Below are positions 25,001 to 37,234 of a stretch of 56,848 bases of DNA, piece by piece. The translations under genes and the position numbers were made by a program. This DNA comes from Beroe ovata (taxonomy: Eukaryota; Ctenophora; Nuda; Beroida; Beroidae): contig CAMPET010000002.1 in the NCBI GenBank assembly GCA_946803715.1, positions 1 through 56,848 on the forward strand, read 5' to 3'. The stretch's first letter is position 1; each line of letters opens with the position of its first letter. The notes under the pieces were generated by a model. That model saw nothing but the letters and a program-made list of their open reading frames with translations. It did no database searches and was not told the origin of the DNA.

Positions 25001-28000
25001 CTGATATCAGTTCTGAGAATTGACACATTGAATATTGACACATATTCTATTGAATATAGGTAGCTTAGCTACACAGGCTCTTATACTAAAGTACTATGAT
25101 TGCACTGACTACTGATGACGACTGATTACGTTTCTGAGATGATCGCCTGATTATTCTGACGAGATTTCAGAGAATTCTGCCCTAGTTAGCTATGATGAGA
25201 ATACTGAACAATGCATGGTATGCACATGACCACGCGTAGTAGCTGTTGCTATGACACTCGGAAGGTACCGATTCAAATTGCACGTGTGACATTGTACAGA
25301 TGCGCATAAATTGCTACTCTCATCTTTCTCAATTATAGTCCCGTCCTTTTCCAATGATAAGTGACGTTGGGCTTTTTCTCATGAATATTTTAAATGCAAC
25401 TCAAGATATATTTCGTGTTGGATAATATTGGTACGTGATGGTACGTGGTTTTCTCTCAAAAAGGGGCTCCACTGTCCTGCAATGTGCTTTGTGTGTGCTT
25501 TTGGGTGGGTGCCAGTGTTATTATAACTGTGACAATTCCGCACAACTTCCCCCCCTCTGATAGTTTTTACTATTCATGAACGTTGTGCAATGATCACATC
25601 CCTTTATCCCCGCCTTCATCTCACTGACTTCATGAATTCTCATTCAAAACCATGCCTGCTCAATTCTCATGCATAAACCTATGCAAATTCCTGCCTCATT
25701 TCGCGATCCATCTGAACCCGTCCTCACGCATGTTTTACTGTTTAGCATATATATATATGGAGAGAAAGGAGGAGGTGAACTTGGATAGACTGTGATGATT
25801 GAGTCTAGGAAGATTAGAGAGAGAGAGATGATGCCTGATGGGCAGGGAGTGTCTACTAGAGTCTCAGCCAGACCTCTCTAACTATGCAGAGATCCTTCGT
25901 GTTATCATCGTTAGAACAATCACACACACACACACACATATTTCATATGTCTCCTCCGGGCTTCTCCTGTTCACCGCTTCTTCCGTTTCATTTCCCAGCT
26001 TAACATTTGTAGTGCATCGTTATGTGCAAATTTTGATGTATTGGGAAACCTGTGAAAAGGAGGAATCACTTGAATCATGCGTTTCGTCACGTTACAAAAT
26101 GACAAGACTCCTTCATCAAAAGTGTCGCATCGCACACACGTGTGTTTTTGTAAGAATAATTCGGTGGGAAACCTTGACAGTCTGTGACGTCTGTCTTTGC
26201 CTCCCCATGCGTATAGAATATGAGACAAAGTAATCGGTTTTTGGCGTATAAATTACGCTGAACGCAAATTATAGCTCCTAGCGAGTCTGAAAGTGTTCCG
26301 GTAGTAAGCTGTAAAGTATAACGGCTTGAACAGAGTAGTAGTTTTTGCATGTGTCACTGTCATAAGAGCTATATTTGGCATTTGGTGTAAAAATAACCCC
26401 CGCATAGACGTTTTTTATCGTGCTGAAACCTTCGCATATAAGTATTAGGCATATTATGTCTCGCTTGAAGCAGTGGCTGTAACTTTGACTTACTCCTTCA
26501 TAAAAACTGTCGTGTGTCAACAGTTGAGCTGCACGCGCGCGCATCGTAATAGTAATACGGACACTACGAAATATATATTATCTCTGTTCTATAAACTTGC
26601 TTCATGCAAAAACTCATGCAAAAAGTGTCACTTTGTTGGCAGTATATAGATGCCTGAACGCTGGTTTTCAAAGTGAAGTGACGTCATGGTTGACTGCGAC
26701 ACACTCAATAAAGTAAGGTATATTGATTTCGTTTTATTTCTTCCGAAACCGCATAATAATATGCTTTTGTTGACTTGATTGAACGGACATACTACATATA
26801 TTATATGTGGAGGACTCCATTTTCTTCCAGAAATATGCAGTTTTGCAAAGTTATGACGATTTGATCATAGCGTTTTGTAAGGAACGCTGAAAGTGCTGCG
26901 CGCGCACGTATAACGTTGTGTGTGTGTGTGTGTATGTCTGTGTATGTGTGGCGAGAGGCAGTCTAAAATCATCCAGACTGAGTCTTACTACTCAGCATAT
27001 ATATATAGAACTGAGACCGGGTGTGATCTAGTGTGTGTTCTCGCATAATTCCAAATTCCAGAGAGGGAGAGATGGAGTGATATATATCCCTGGCGCACGT
27101 GCGTACGTGGATTGTCAGTATAGTAACACGTGTGTTACCATAGTAACATGAATACATGTTGCATTTGTTATAGTGCTCAAGAATATGTTTTTTAGATGCT
27201 GGTGATTATTCATCATTATTTTTCCAAATTTCTCCTTGTCGATATTCCCCATGGTTTGCTGTAATCGCAACACGATCACACACCTCTATATATCGGTCAC
27301 GTGCATTGTGCACGTGCAATATAAGGATCTTGGATAGATCAAAATCAATGATGTATTCAATATTGCACATAATATATGCCCCTAACATTGACTGCATTCA
27401 TATTGAACCACTTAATAATTATCGTGCTAATATACGTCGTATATCTCACTAGAGAAGTCTCGTATACGACAAGTATATTATTTCCGTGTTAGATATGTTT
27501 TTTGTGTTGCAACGTCTAAATCATATCTTTGTATTTTTACAAGGTCTAGATTGTAAGCTCTTTGGATCTGTGTACACGTTTTTGATGTGATGTTTTGTAG
27601 ACTTTTTGTGTTGCTACCAGTTCCTAATAGTGGGAAGGGAAGGGTCACCCAAGCTGTTGGTGTAAGTTGAAAGCGATTGATACAACTAATCGAGGAGCTC
27701 TGTCGAGAATTTTTCCCAGTATAACATAAATGCCGTCCTCCGTTCAAAGTCTGTGGGATATATCCTGGTGGAAGTTAGTCGGCAGATATTATATTCATGA
27801 TGTATCGTGTGAATTGGTACAGCTATAGTCAGTGGTATAGCTGATGTGTGTCTAGCTGAGGGATAGTCTAGCGAACACACACACACACAAACACACACAC
27901 ACGAGCAGAAGTTTATATAAAAAGTGGAAGTTTTAAAACTACTTATTATAGCTTCCCCCTACTAGTATAATAACGTTATAGTTTATCAGTGTGGATGCAA

Positions 28001-28384
28001 CTTTTTATAACTACCGTGCAATTTCACGCTTAGTGCAATTACATTACAGTGGGTGGTACCAAGCGCACTCACGTGGTCTGTGGGCACTGTTAAAGTTGTT
28101 TGTTTTTATTAGAATTGTTAAAGTTGTTTTTGTTAGAATTTCCCCCCTAACATCTTACACTCATATAGCTATTCATGGATGTCAACCATTTTATTTTCAA
28201 TCCCTTCCCCCTGTTTTTGGGAGTATTTCTAAACCCTCTCTCTCTCTCTCCCCCTTGTAGCAAGTGAAAGTGTCCTATCTTCTCCTCTCTCCCTGACATG
28301 TGAACTACTCCACTGAGAAAAAGAGACACCTACTCCTTCATCGAACACTACATCCGCTGCTCCTTCATAAAGCAGTGTGCCGTC
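19001..28384. other. Intergenic region, no supported gene
   Basis: About 9.4 kb between the start codon of the mosaic gene (minus strand, so its promoter is in the first few hundred bases) and the first plus-strand exon. It holds short CA/TG microsatellites (19733-19765, about 20622-20690, 25921-25938, 26918-26950), several TTTATGAAGGAG motif copies, X-box-like sites at 22215 and 27134, and a TATATAAAAAG box at about 27913. ORFs up to about 130 codons occur, but none shows a family match, clear splice context or repeat-like bias. Confidence 0.6.
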
Positions 28385-30140
28385 ATGTTGAACTTGTTGC
28401 ACAATGCGAACAAGAACGCGTTCAATGTCATACTCCAGGGGGATCCGCCCCTCTCCCCCGCCATGCAGAGATCACATCCGCCCCCGTCGCCCGCTACCAA
28501 CGGGTAACTTTGAAATTGAGTAATATGTTTGTGCATGGACCCTTCCCACCAAAGCTGGAAAAATACCCAAAAATTCGGATTCTGCGGCCAAAAATATAGG
28601 TCGGGGATCTTATTTTCAATTCATTTCTGGAAAGGCATTTTTTTGCCTTTCCACACTCCGTCTTTCGAGGAGTCGGAGTGTGGATTACATTTCTTACTTC
28701 TGAAACATTCTGTCAGAAATGTAAAGAAAATTTTTTTGGCCAATTTCTATCTGAATACCATCGATTCCTACGTAATTTTGGGCGCTGAATCGATCTACGA
28801 TGGAATTTTGGACCGATCTTGCTTCCCAGAGGCGTTATCTGTAATGCAAAACCTAAGAACACATACAAGGAGAAACTGGAATTTTCACCGATTTCTTGAT
28901 GAGTAAGCTCAAAAATTCTATCAGATTCGGATTCTACGTCAAAAATTAGGCCAGAAACACCTATAACTGGTTATCGTACTCTGAAAAAAATTTGGTCCAT
29001 TTTGTGCGTCCCATTGATTTTCGTGTTTTTGCAGGTAATGCTTCCCACTGGTTGGAAATCGTGATTTGGGCGTGGCCCCACGGCGAGTAGGAAATTTGTA
29101 TGATCATAAAAAGGGTGGATATTTGTAGTGTGAGAGCAGGAGCGATGGCTCGATGTAAAATAAGTACCAAAAGTGCCAGTTAAATCACTGTAATAGACCC
29201 TCAAAATCGAGGCAGCAAAGTGTGGGTTCATTCACTACATTTTCATCCAACCCTACCATGCAAAATATGGCGAAAACTTTTTTGGCCAATTTCAATCTGA
29301 ATACCATCGATTCCTACGTAATTTTGGGCGCTGAATCGATCTACGATTGAGTTTTGGACCTATCTTGCTTCCCTGAGGCGTTATCTGTAATGCAAAACTT
29401 AAGAACACATACAAAGAGAAAGTGGATTTTTCACCGATTTCCTGATGAGCAAACTCAAAAATTCTATCAGATTCGGATTCTACGTCAAAAATTAGGCCAG
29501 AAACACCTATAACTGGTTATCGTACTCTGAAAAAAATTTGGTCCATTTTGGTGCGTCCCATTGATTTTCGTGTTTTTGCGGGTAATGCTTCCCACGGGTT
29601 TGAAAACGTAATTTGGGCGTGGTCCCACGGCGAGAAGGAAATTTGTATGATCATGAAGAGGGTGTATATTTGTAGTGTAAGAGTAGGAGTGAAGGCTCGA
29701 TGTAAAATAACTACCAAAAGTGCCAGTTAAGTCTCCGTAACAGACCCTCAAAATCGAGGCAGCAAAGTGTGGGTTCAATCACTACATTTTCATCCAACCC
29801 TACATTGCAAAATATGGAGAAAACTTTTTTTGGCAGATTTCTATCGAAATACCATCGATTCCTACGTAATTTTGGTCGCTGAATCGATCTGCGATAGAAT
29901 TTTGGACCTATCTTGCTTCCCAGAGGCGTTATGCAGAGATACCTAATCTGGACAAAATAACAACTCTTATTTTCCACTCGTTTCAGGTATGGTGTTCACC
30001 ACACGAAGGGAGGATTTCTGTCACCACCACCTCTAAACGGACCTCTAGCTAGTCCTCTAAATGGTTCTCTAAATGGGGACATAATGGGGTCACAGCGTCA
30101 CCGGAAACTCCCTGAAATCTTGCAGCCCTTCAAAAATGCG
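28385..30140 (+). CDS. Putative two-exon 5' coding segment of a plus-strand gene
   Basis: Exon 28385-28503 starts at an ATG and encodes MLNLLHNANKNAFNVILQGD followed by a Pro/Ser-rich run (PPLSPAMQRSHPPPSPATN). It ends at GG|GTAACT in phase 2. Exon 29987-30140 follows a pyrimidine-rich TTTCAG acceptor, completes the codon exactly, and continues GYGVHHTKGGFLSPPPLNGP, LASPLNGSLNG and RKLPEILQPFKNA to GCG|GTGAGA in phase 0. Composition is Pro/Ser/Asn/Gly-rich and probably disordered, like an isoform-specific N-terminus. I do not recognise the protein. Copies of the 547-bp repeat fill the intron between them. The matching phases and open frames support coding, but no homologue is known to me. Confidence 0.55.
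28631..28684. other. Two adjacent hairpins at the edge of repeat locus 2
   Basis: AAAGGCA..TGCCTTT (28631-28650) is immediately followed by TCCACACTCCG..CGGAGTGTGGA (28650-28684; 11-bp perfect stem, 13-nt loop). They lie about 40 bp before the first unit of repeat locus 2, inside the intron of the putative plus-strand exons. They could be an element terminus or an independent structured sequence. Confidence 0.6.
28721..29936. repeat. 547-bp-unit tandem repeat, locus 2
   Basis: Two full units plus about 100 bp of a third. The GGCCAATTTCTATCTGAATA landmark is at about 28738, 29284 and 29835. The array starts at this landmark and ends about 100 bp after its third occurrence, in CTTGCTTCCCAGAGGCGTTAT. 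Inside the ~100-bp segment is an inverted repeat, ATCGATTC..GAATCGAT. Locus 3 has the same start and end points, which argues for a defined 1.2-kb element rather than random array breakage. Confidence 0.88.
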
Positions 30141-32155
30141 GTGAGAGTTTATTTTGTAGTCTGGTGGTTACACAATTTGAAAAAGTTGGGTTAGGAAAAA
30201 GTTTTTTTTCTCGATTGGCCCCGATTGCATCCTGCTATGGGGAAAACTACGATAATTGAGGTGTTGGAGTTGAGACTGCAAATATACCAAGAAAACTGAT
30301 CAATGTCTAGTTAAAATTTAGCGCCAATGTAAACGACATATTGATGATCAGATCAAAATAGTCGGTCTAAAGGCAGCCATGGTGAAAAGATGTGGCAATT
30401 AGCTAATTGATGAAGTAATTAGCTAATTGAAGTGGCGGCTAACTGCTTCCACTACCATGGTAGCTTTGGCTGGGTTTGAAAATCGGTGAACGATCGGTGG
30501 TCAGATCTAAATATCTTTACACTTTTGTCTTCTAGATGTCGACTTTGTTCAAGTGTTATTCTGGGGTGGGATTATTAGTCCATTTAGAGTTCATGTAGAG
30601 AACCCTAAATCTTCAAAGTGCCGCCCGCCTGTACTTACTCATTCCGACTCCCTACACCCCACTTTCCCTAGTGGATCATGACTATTTTCCTGCCGAATTT
30701 TCCGCTATTTTCCCGCCAAAATTGCTGGATGTAATGGGGTAATTACCCATGTGAAGCCGAACCACCCTATCCCAGGTACATAATCACTTAATTGTCCTGT
30801 CTGGAGACTGGAACATAATTAACAGATGTATTTCCACAGAACTATGTTACAGACATAAAATATGTAACGTGCATTAAAAATGCATTAAAAACGCATTTTC
30901 CATCTGCACTGCCACTACTTAGCATAAACATAATTACGATTACCATCCACCATTACCTTAGGTAGTAGTTTAGTAGCATATATAACCTATCATAACACTT
31001 TCTGTTACTCATAGGACATAGGTTTACTCTTTCCGCAAGGCGATTCGATTGTTACCCGAGCTGTTACCCTGGTAACAATTCTCACTTTTTCTCTCTCCTG
31101 CTGCTGATTTTAACCGATATATGACCCTATGAGTAACTATTTGTTTTCATTCCCTTGGTCCCAGCTCTTTCAGTGTCACTATTTGGTGACTGTCACTTTT
31201 ATTACTCGAAAGAGGGAGATATTTCACACTTACCCCTGTGTGAAACGGTTTGTATCAGTTGGGGCTAGCTAGTTATGCACCGAGTTAATTTAGTAAACAT
31301 AAAACATGTCGGACTATGCATTTATTATTAGAGGTCCATAATACTTAATATACCTAATCGATATTTTTCACCTCGGGACGTCCCAAGGCGCCATTTCTTT
31401 CTTTTTCTCTTCGCGGTTTCATGTTTTCAGTGGTAGACTGTGGACTGACTGACCCATGGTTTAAACCTCTCACGATTTTTATGCAGCATGGATCATAGTT
31501 TTGTCCTTATCACAATGTTCAGCGTCTAGCGCAACTAGGCGATCCAGACCGGATAGATGAGAAAAACTGCCTGATCTTGACACGAAATATGATGACACCA
31601 CCATTTACAGTGGTATCCTCCACGACAGATAAATTATGACTTTGTCATCATATAAATTTTATGTTCATATATATCTAAATTACACGGGGGGATATGTTGT
31701 CAGTCCAGCTAAATCATGCCAACATATTCCATTGTCCTGACGTCCGACTCTGACGAATACGAAGTTCTGGATAACATTATACACGACGTTTATTATATAT
31801 CTTGTTCCAAATATATTGCTGTTGTATATGACGTTCTCGTTAATATGATATACTTTACTTTCGTCCCTTCATACGCTTGAAATACCCGTGATTTGGGTCT
31901 CACCCTTCCTGACTCAAATTGTGTACTGATCAGCTCCAAATGTGGGCTCATGAAACGCATGTGTCCCACTGCCCATGTCATTAGATTCACATGCGTTGTG
32001 TTCAATTCTTATATCTGAGGATGTTGATACCATTTTCTGTGATTGCAAATACAATCGATGACTGCATGGACAATGGATGATTGGATATCTCATTAAATCA
32101 GGGCCCAGGCTATTTCACCCTTGAATCTGTACCATTGTTAGCCTCCGTGCTTCCA

Positions 32156-32400
32156 TACCTTCCTCTCCTCACTCACACACTCACTCCCTCCCCCTCCCTC
32201 GCTCCCTCAATCACTGATTTCTCCTTCTCGCCCTCCCTCCCTCCCTCTCTACCACTCAATTCCTACCTCTTCATCACTCCCTCTTGCTCGCTCGCTCCCT
32301 CACTCACTCACACACTCACTCACTCCCTCGTTCCTCACTCCCTCCCTCCCTCCCTTCCTACTACTCCCTCCTTCCCTCCCGTATCCTGACGATATAACTC
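32156..32400. repeat. CTCC/CTCA low-complexity tract
   Basis: Strand-asymmetric pyrimidine tract of CTCACTCA and CCCTCCCT units. No gene is supported. It could adopt triplex-type structures, but that is inference. Confidence 0.8.
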
Positions 32401-33661
32401 TCTCTCTTCACACTTGCTACAGTGTTCCGATGTCTGCCAACCATCAAGTTGGCGGTCGAGTTTCCCGGCAAAAAGTTGCCAGATTAACAAATGTCGTACA
32501 TATAAACTGTTGTACGTCAAGTGCAACACAGCAATTAACTCCAAAAACGCCGTTTTTCTGATGTCTAGCGGGCATCTTCATTTCAATAGCTGTGCATTAG
32601 AATGAATGTTTCGAGTTGGTGTAGACAATTTCTGTGCTCATCATCAGAGCTTGTTTTTGCTCATTTTTTGTGAGTGTCTCTCCGCTGATGACGCACACAA
32701 TTATACTCAGATTTGCAGATACTGATCGTCCACACCGAAACAGACACCCACAAACACTATGAAGGCTACATCTCTAGGACTTCATATCTGATCATGAGAA
32801 ACATGTTTCAAATGAGTGACTTGCTCAACATTCCAGCGATCTGGAATGATCGATTATACCCATTTCCAAAGAGCACTCTACAATCTACATATTATATAGG
32901 TGAAGAAGTCGTTAGTTTGAGTGCGTGATCCTCGGCCATCCAAATTCCGTAACACACAAAGTACTGTCGACAAAATTGTTACAAATTACCAGCAGTATAG
33001 TCACAGTGAGGAAGAGAGATCTCACTCTTCACTCTATATTACTCCTTCATAAACTCGGACACTCAGGCAGCTCGATCCTCCTCCTTTCCAAGCTGCAGTG
33101 ATAATTGACGGGGAGGAGGAGGGGAGGATGGAGTGAGGTTATATATATATATTTCATGATCCTTCCAGCTATATAGCTCGGCACGATCTTTATTATGTTC
33201 TGAGAAGTGTCATGGATAAAATGTATCTCTCATGGAAGTGCAAAGAAGAGAGAAGAACTATAAAAAATCGAGTTTTTTTGTGCACTTCCATGCTCACTTC
33301 CGATATACATTTTGACCGATTTCTGTGCTCTACTGACTTGGACCGGTTACAGACTTGGACCTAGGCTACTGACTTGGACCTAGTCTTGGACCTAGGCTAT
33401 TTAATCGACTATTTTCCGGTTTTATGATACGTAGTAATCGATCAATATTTTGTCGGAATTTGAAAAAACTAAATGTCAGTTCCACGTGCTAACCATCGCC
33501 ACAAGGCACAGCAGTTGAAAAAATCAGGGAAAAAACTCCGCCACACACACAATGAATAGTTCTCTCTATTCGCATAGTGACTGGTGAATCTATCTTTAGT
33601 CAGCCTAGACTTAGTGATGGGTGTTAGAGCTGATTCATCTAGATGGGAGGTGTTAAAATGG

Positions 33662-33907
33662 TTATTGGTTGTGTGTGGGGGAGATTTGGCTAGACGTACG
33701 GTGGAATTGTTGTCTGGTGTGATCTAAATCCGAGTCACTTTCCCCCTGAACATTGATTTCCGAGGACTTCTTTTCCTGGCAATTTTCCAACTGACACGAT
33801 TCTATTAGGCAACAGAGACTCTGCTTGTATAAATCCTCGCCGTAATATCTTGTGTAATGTGGTGGAAAAAACATTTTTTTAAACGGACTTAATAGTTTTC
33901 CCCTCAC
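33662..33907 (-). CDS. Low-confidence ORF, possible terminal exon
   Basis: The ORF ends ...LDHTRQQFHRTSSQISPTHN and has a mixed, polar, coding-like composition (GEDLYKQSLCCLIESCQL, EKKSSEINVQGESDSD). With 34219-34521 upstream on the same strand it could be part of an unrecognised minus-strand gene. No convincing splice pair joins them and no family is recognised. Confidence 0.2.
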   Translation of the reverse strand: MRGKLLSPFKKMFFPPHYTRYYGEDLYKQSLCCLIESCQLENCQEKKSSEINVQGESDSDLDHTRQQFHRTSSQISPTHNQ

Positions 33908-33911
33908 TGCT

Positions 33912-34085
33912 TAATTTTCCTTGACACCACTTTTCCTTGGCTCCACTTTGTGCTGACACCACTTTTCCTGGAAATCACTTTTCGTTGACACCACTATACC
34001 TTGGCACCGCTTTTTCTTGACACCACTTTGTGCTGACAGTATTATACCTTGGCACCGCTTTTTCTTGACACCACTTTTCTGTGAA
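33912..34085. repeat. CCTTGACACCACTTTT minisatellite
   Basis: About ten degenerate 16-19-bp units (CTTGACACCACTTTT, CTTGGCACCGCTTTT, GTGCTGACACCACTTT), diverged enough to be an old array. Confidence 0.8.
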
Positions 34086-34218
34086 ACGACTATTTCAGTT
34101 TCACAATATTTATAGTAACACTCATTGTACTGCTGCTAGCATGTCGACGTGATGGTAATGACAATTGATATCAGAATGATCACTGTAACTTTGCCATTTT
34201 GCAATTTTTGATAATCTT

Positions 34219-34521
34219 TTAGTAACAGGAACAGTTGAAATAATGCGACTTGTATTTTTCATAAGATTGTGTGTGGCGTAACACACACACACACACAGAA
34301 TTATCAAACGAATATTGTGATGTGTTTCCGGAGAGAAGTTTCTGTACCAACTTCACTGCTTCAGACTTCCTCTGAAGATTGTCTGAACATATCCTCAACT
34401 TTTCCGTATGTCTTTTTTTGTTGTTACCAATCTTGATCCACGCCCATTTACTATTCTTGTCAGCAACAAATCCAAAACCAGGTCTGTAGAATGAACTACG
34501 TAGATTTTTGTAGACATTCAT
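34219..34521 (-). CDS. Low-confidence ORF, possible exon
   Basis: Encodes MNVYKNLRSSFYRPGFGFVA, KWAWIKIGNNKKRHTEKLRI and SEAVKLVQKLLSGN before entering a (TG)n tract where the frame loses meaning. Basic, helix-like composition with a plausible coding look. There is no known homologue and no clear donor other than GT in the TG repeat. Confidence 0.22.
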   Translation of the reverse strand: MNVYKNLRSSFYRPGFGFVADKNSKWAWIKIGNNKKRHTEKLRICSDNLQRKSEAVKLVQKLLSGNTSQYSFDNSVCVCVLRHTQSYEKYKSHYFNCSCY

Positions 34522-35394
34522 TTCACATCTCTGTTCCCACTATACTACCTGTCAAAAAATTGCTCCGTCTATCCAATTCCGTACCTGTCACGACACTTCA
34601 CTGCAGTAATTGAGTTTTACAAGAATATCGTCTGTATTATCATTAGGTGTGATATAAGCTCTGCATGGTGGATACTATCGTGTGGTCACTGCGCAAGCAT
34701 TCCCCCCGTGTAAAGACAGGGAAAACTGCTCCTTCATAAACACCCTCGTGTTGGACTAAGGAGTCGTGTAAATGTGAGGAGATTCTTAGCTGCCAATAAT
34801 ATTCCTGCCTGCTATACGAACCATGACATTATGCCAATGATTTTTGCAAGGATCACCCGGAAATGTAGGTACGCAATAAATAAGGGATTTAAGGTCAGCA
34901 AAAAAAACCCAACTAGTCGTGACGTCACGTGGTTATAACAACTGTTAGTCCAATCTGAAGTTTCTTCCTTAAATAAACACTGGGGAACAAACAAATTTAT
35001 GCGTCTGACTATAATCTTGACCAAATGATTCATGAGCAGTTTATAATATGCCTACATATACATGTGTGCCTCATAACTATTCCCCCCTCACCCCCTCTAC
35101 CTTGCCTCGTATTATACGTGAAACCCTTTGATCAGCGCGCGCGGCGCGTGCGGTATCCTAGTTTAAAGCGACAGCTCGGGCCGGGATCCATAACTCTTCG
35201 ACTGATTATTATTTGTCGAGAGCAGATATATTTCAAACATGCATTATGCATCCAGGCTCATGCAATTTGGGTGTGCGTGAGCACATAAATAAGGGATTAA
35301 TAAATTTGCATATGTCTATTTAACCCATGGCCACCCAGTAGCTGAATGCACAATCCCCCAGCTTCTGATCGAGCTGCATTTCTCATCTCGTTTC

Positions 35395-35470
35395 CATGGT
35401 TATTGGTTACCATGGCAACCATGGTGACCATGGTGCAGCAACACTGTTGCTATGGTAACCAGTTACCACG
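35395..35470. promoter_or_regulatory. X-box-like cluster
   Basis: Two full X-box-like palindromes, GTTACCATGGCAAC (35406-35419) and GTTGCTATGGTAAC (35446-35459), are 40 bp apart, with CCATGGT half-sites between and around them and a further GTTACC at about 35462. No coding exon is near. Other isolated sites in non-coding DNA are 22215-22228, 27134-27147 (GTTACCATAGTAAC), 37559-37592 (two sites, 20 bp apart) and 39911-39925. Confidence 0.5.
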
Positions 35471-36790
35471 CTGATTGCAGTATGTGACAGTTCATTTCTG
35501 AACGACTATTGCTTTGCCCATTTCTGTCTATGCGCCGCTCACAACAAATCCCAGCTAATTGATCGGTTCCATGCCCTGTGATATCTCTCAATTACCATAG
35601 ATATGAGCTATGAGATATATGGAGTAGAGATATATCTCTTTGTTCTGATACTTATGCGTATCTCTCGGTTAAACACCAGCCCATACTATATAGGAGAGTC
35701 GGTCCGTTCCAGGCTTGATATTGTGGGTGGATTTAGTGGTTACGGGATAGGCGAGTTTTAACACACTGAGCTAGATTGTTAACACAATCACACACAGAGA
35801 GTTCTTAAGTTAACGATTTCACACCCTCTACCTTGGTCCTTGTGACATGACGATTATATCAATTACTCTAGTTCAGTGACAGTTCATTGGTGTTATCACA
35901 TCAGAGATTAGCACCTAGTTTTTTAACACATCACTCGCTCATTAAAGAGAAGCCTTGCGTATATCCCAATTTGATCTTTAACCAGGCAGGTAAGGATTCT
36001 GTGGAATGCGTTCTTTGATGGCATTGTTTTCATGGCAATGTGTTAGCATCGTTTCGTCTTGGCAATGTTTCAAATTCAATGGAGAAACTTTTGACGGGTA
36101 ATTTCCAAATAGACGTTACCTCGAAAGCAGGATCCATGAGAATTCATATCGAGAAGGAGAGGGCTACCAGCTTTTCACCTTCACTCCCCACAGCGACACT
36201 AGTTTTCTCACTGTCACCACAATTAGTTTGTACCTTGTGTACCATGGTGTTGCGCAGCATGCACTATCATTTCCTCTGTATTATTGTCAACTTCTGGTCA
36301 ACTTCCAGTCACGAACGTAATTCAGTCACGAACGTAGTTATGAAGCTAATTAACAATAGCTGCTAATTGGCTTGACTTATCCCGACCCTCAAAGTGGGAG
36401 TGAAGTTTGCTACTATATATTTGCTGGGTAGTACCCACCAATTCTCGCCCGATATAAAGGTATGTGTAATGTAATGGTGTGCAAATTGCAACTACAAGAT
36501 AGTGCAGAGAGGGAGAATCTGGACTGATTAATTAGTAATGTGCTTATATTCTGTTTCGATGTGTACGTGCATGCTCCATATTGGCTCCTGGGTATGTTCT
36601 TGGCCACTTCGGACATCAGTACCGTGTTGTCATTCTTATATGTCGTTGTGTTCTTCATCATCCATAGCATCTTCTCGGGTAATGCACAATTGTGAGGTTC
36701 GCGTCGCCGTAAATCTTGCAAATTCTCCGTATTATATGGCCCTGGTTAAGTTTTGAGGGATGAGATGTTTATTAAAACCCCGACCTTCAT

Positions 36791-37234
36791 ATGTTGTTCC
36801 AACAAATGAAACTGAAGTCTAACATGAAGTTAAGTACTGTAAAGTTTAATTCTGACGATTTGAAGAATGGTCTCGTGACGATTTTGTCTCGCAAAGAAGA
36901 AGCGGGCCTAATCAAAAAAACAAATCTTTCTCTAATCGAGCATTATGATATCGAATCTCTCCCTGTCCGACTCAGTCTCTATTGTGACCAAGTCCTCATG
37001 GGTTATAAGAGTTATAAGTCACGGTCATTGCACATTCTTATCTATATCGCTTCTGTGTATGATACTGGCTGTATTTATGAAGGAGTAATATGCTGCACAT
37101 CTGCACACTTATTTCCAGTGATCCCTTGCACTGTACGCTCTCTATTACCACATCTCATCCATTCTGCACATAATATGATGGCCGCTTATCATCATTATGC
37201 GACAATAAGTACAACCAGTTGTGTGTGGCTGTGA
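36791..37234 (+). CDS. Low-confidence ORF
   Basis: 147 codons, the longest open frame in the surrounding region, with KLSTVKFNSDDLKNGLVTIL and KKTNLSLIEHYDIESLPVRL. It runs through a TTTATGAAGGAG motif (37074), which argues that at least the second half is not constrained coding sequence. No family match. Confidence 0.18.
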   Translation: MLFQQMKLKSNMKLSTVKFNSDDLKNGLVTILSRKEEAGLIKKTNLSLIEHYDIESLPVRLSLYCDQVLMGYKSYKSRSLHILIYIASVYDTGCIYEGVICCTSAHLFPVIPCTVRSLLPHLIHSAHNMMAAYHHYATISTTSCVWL

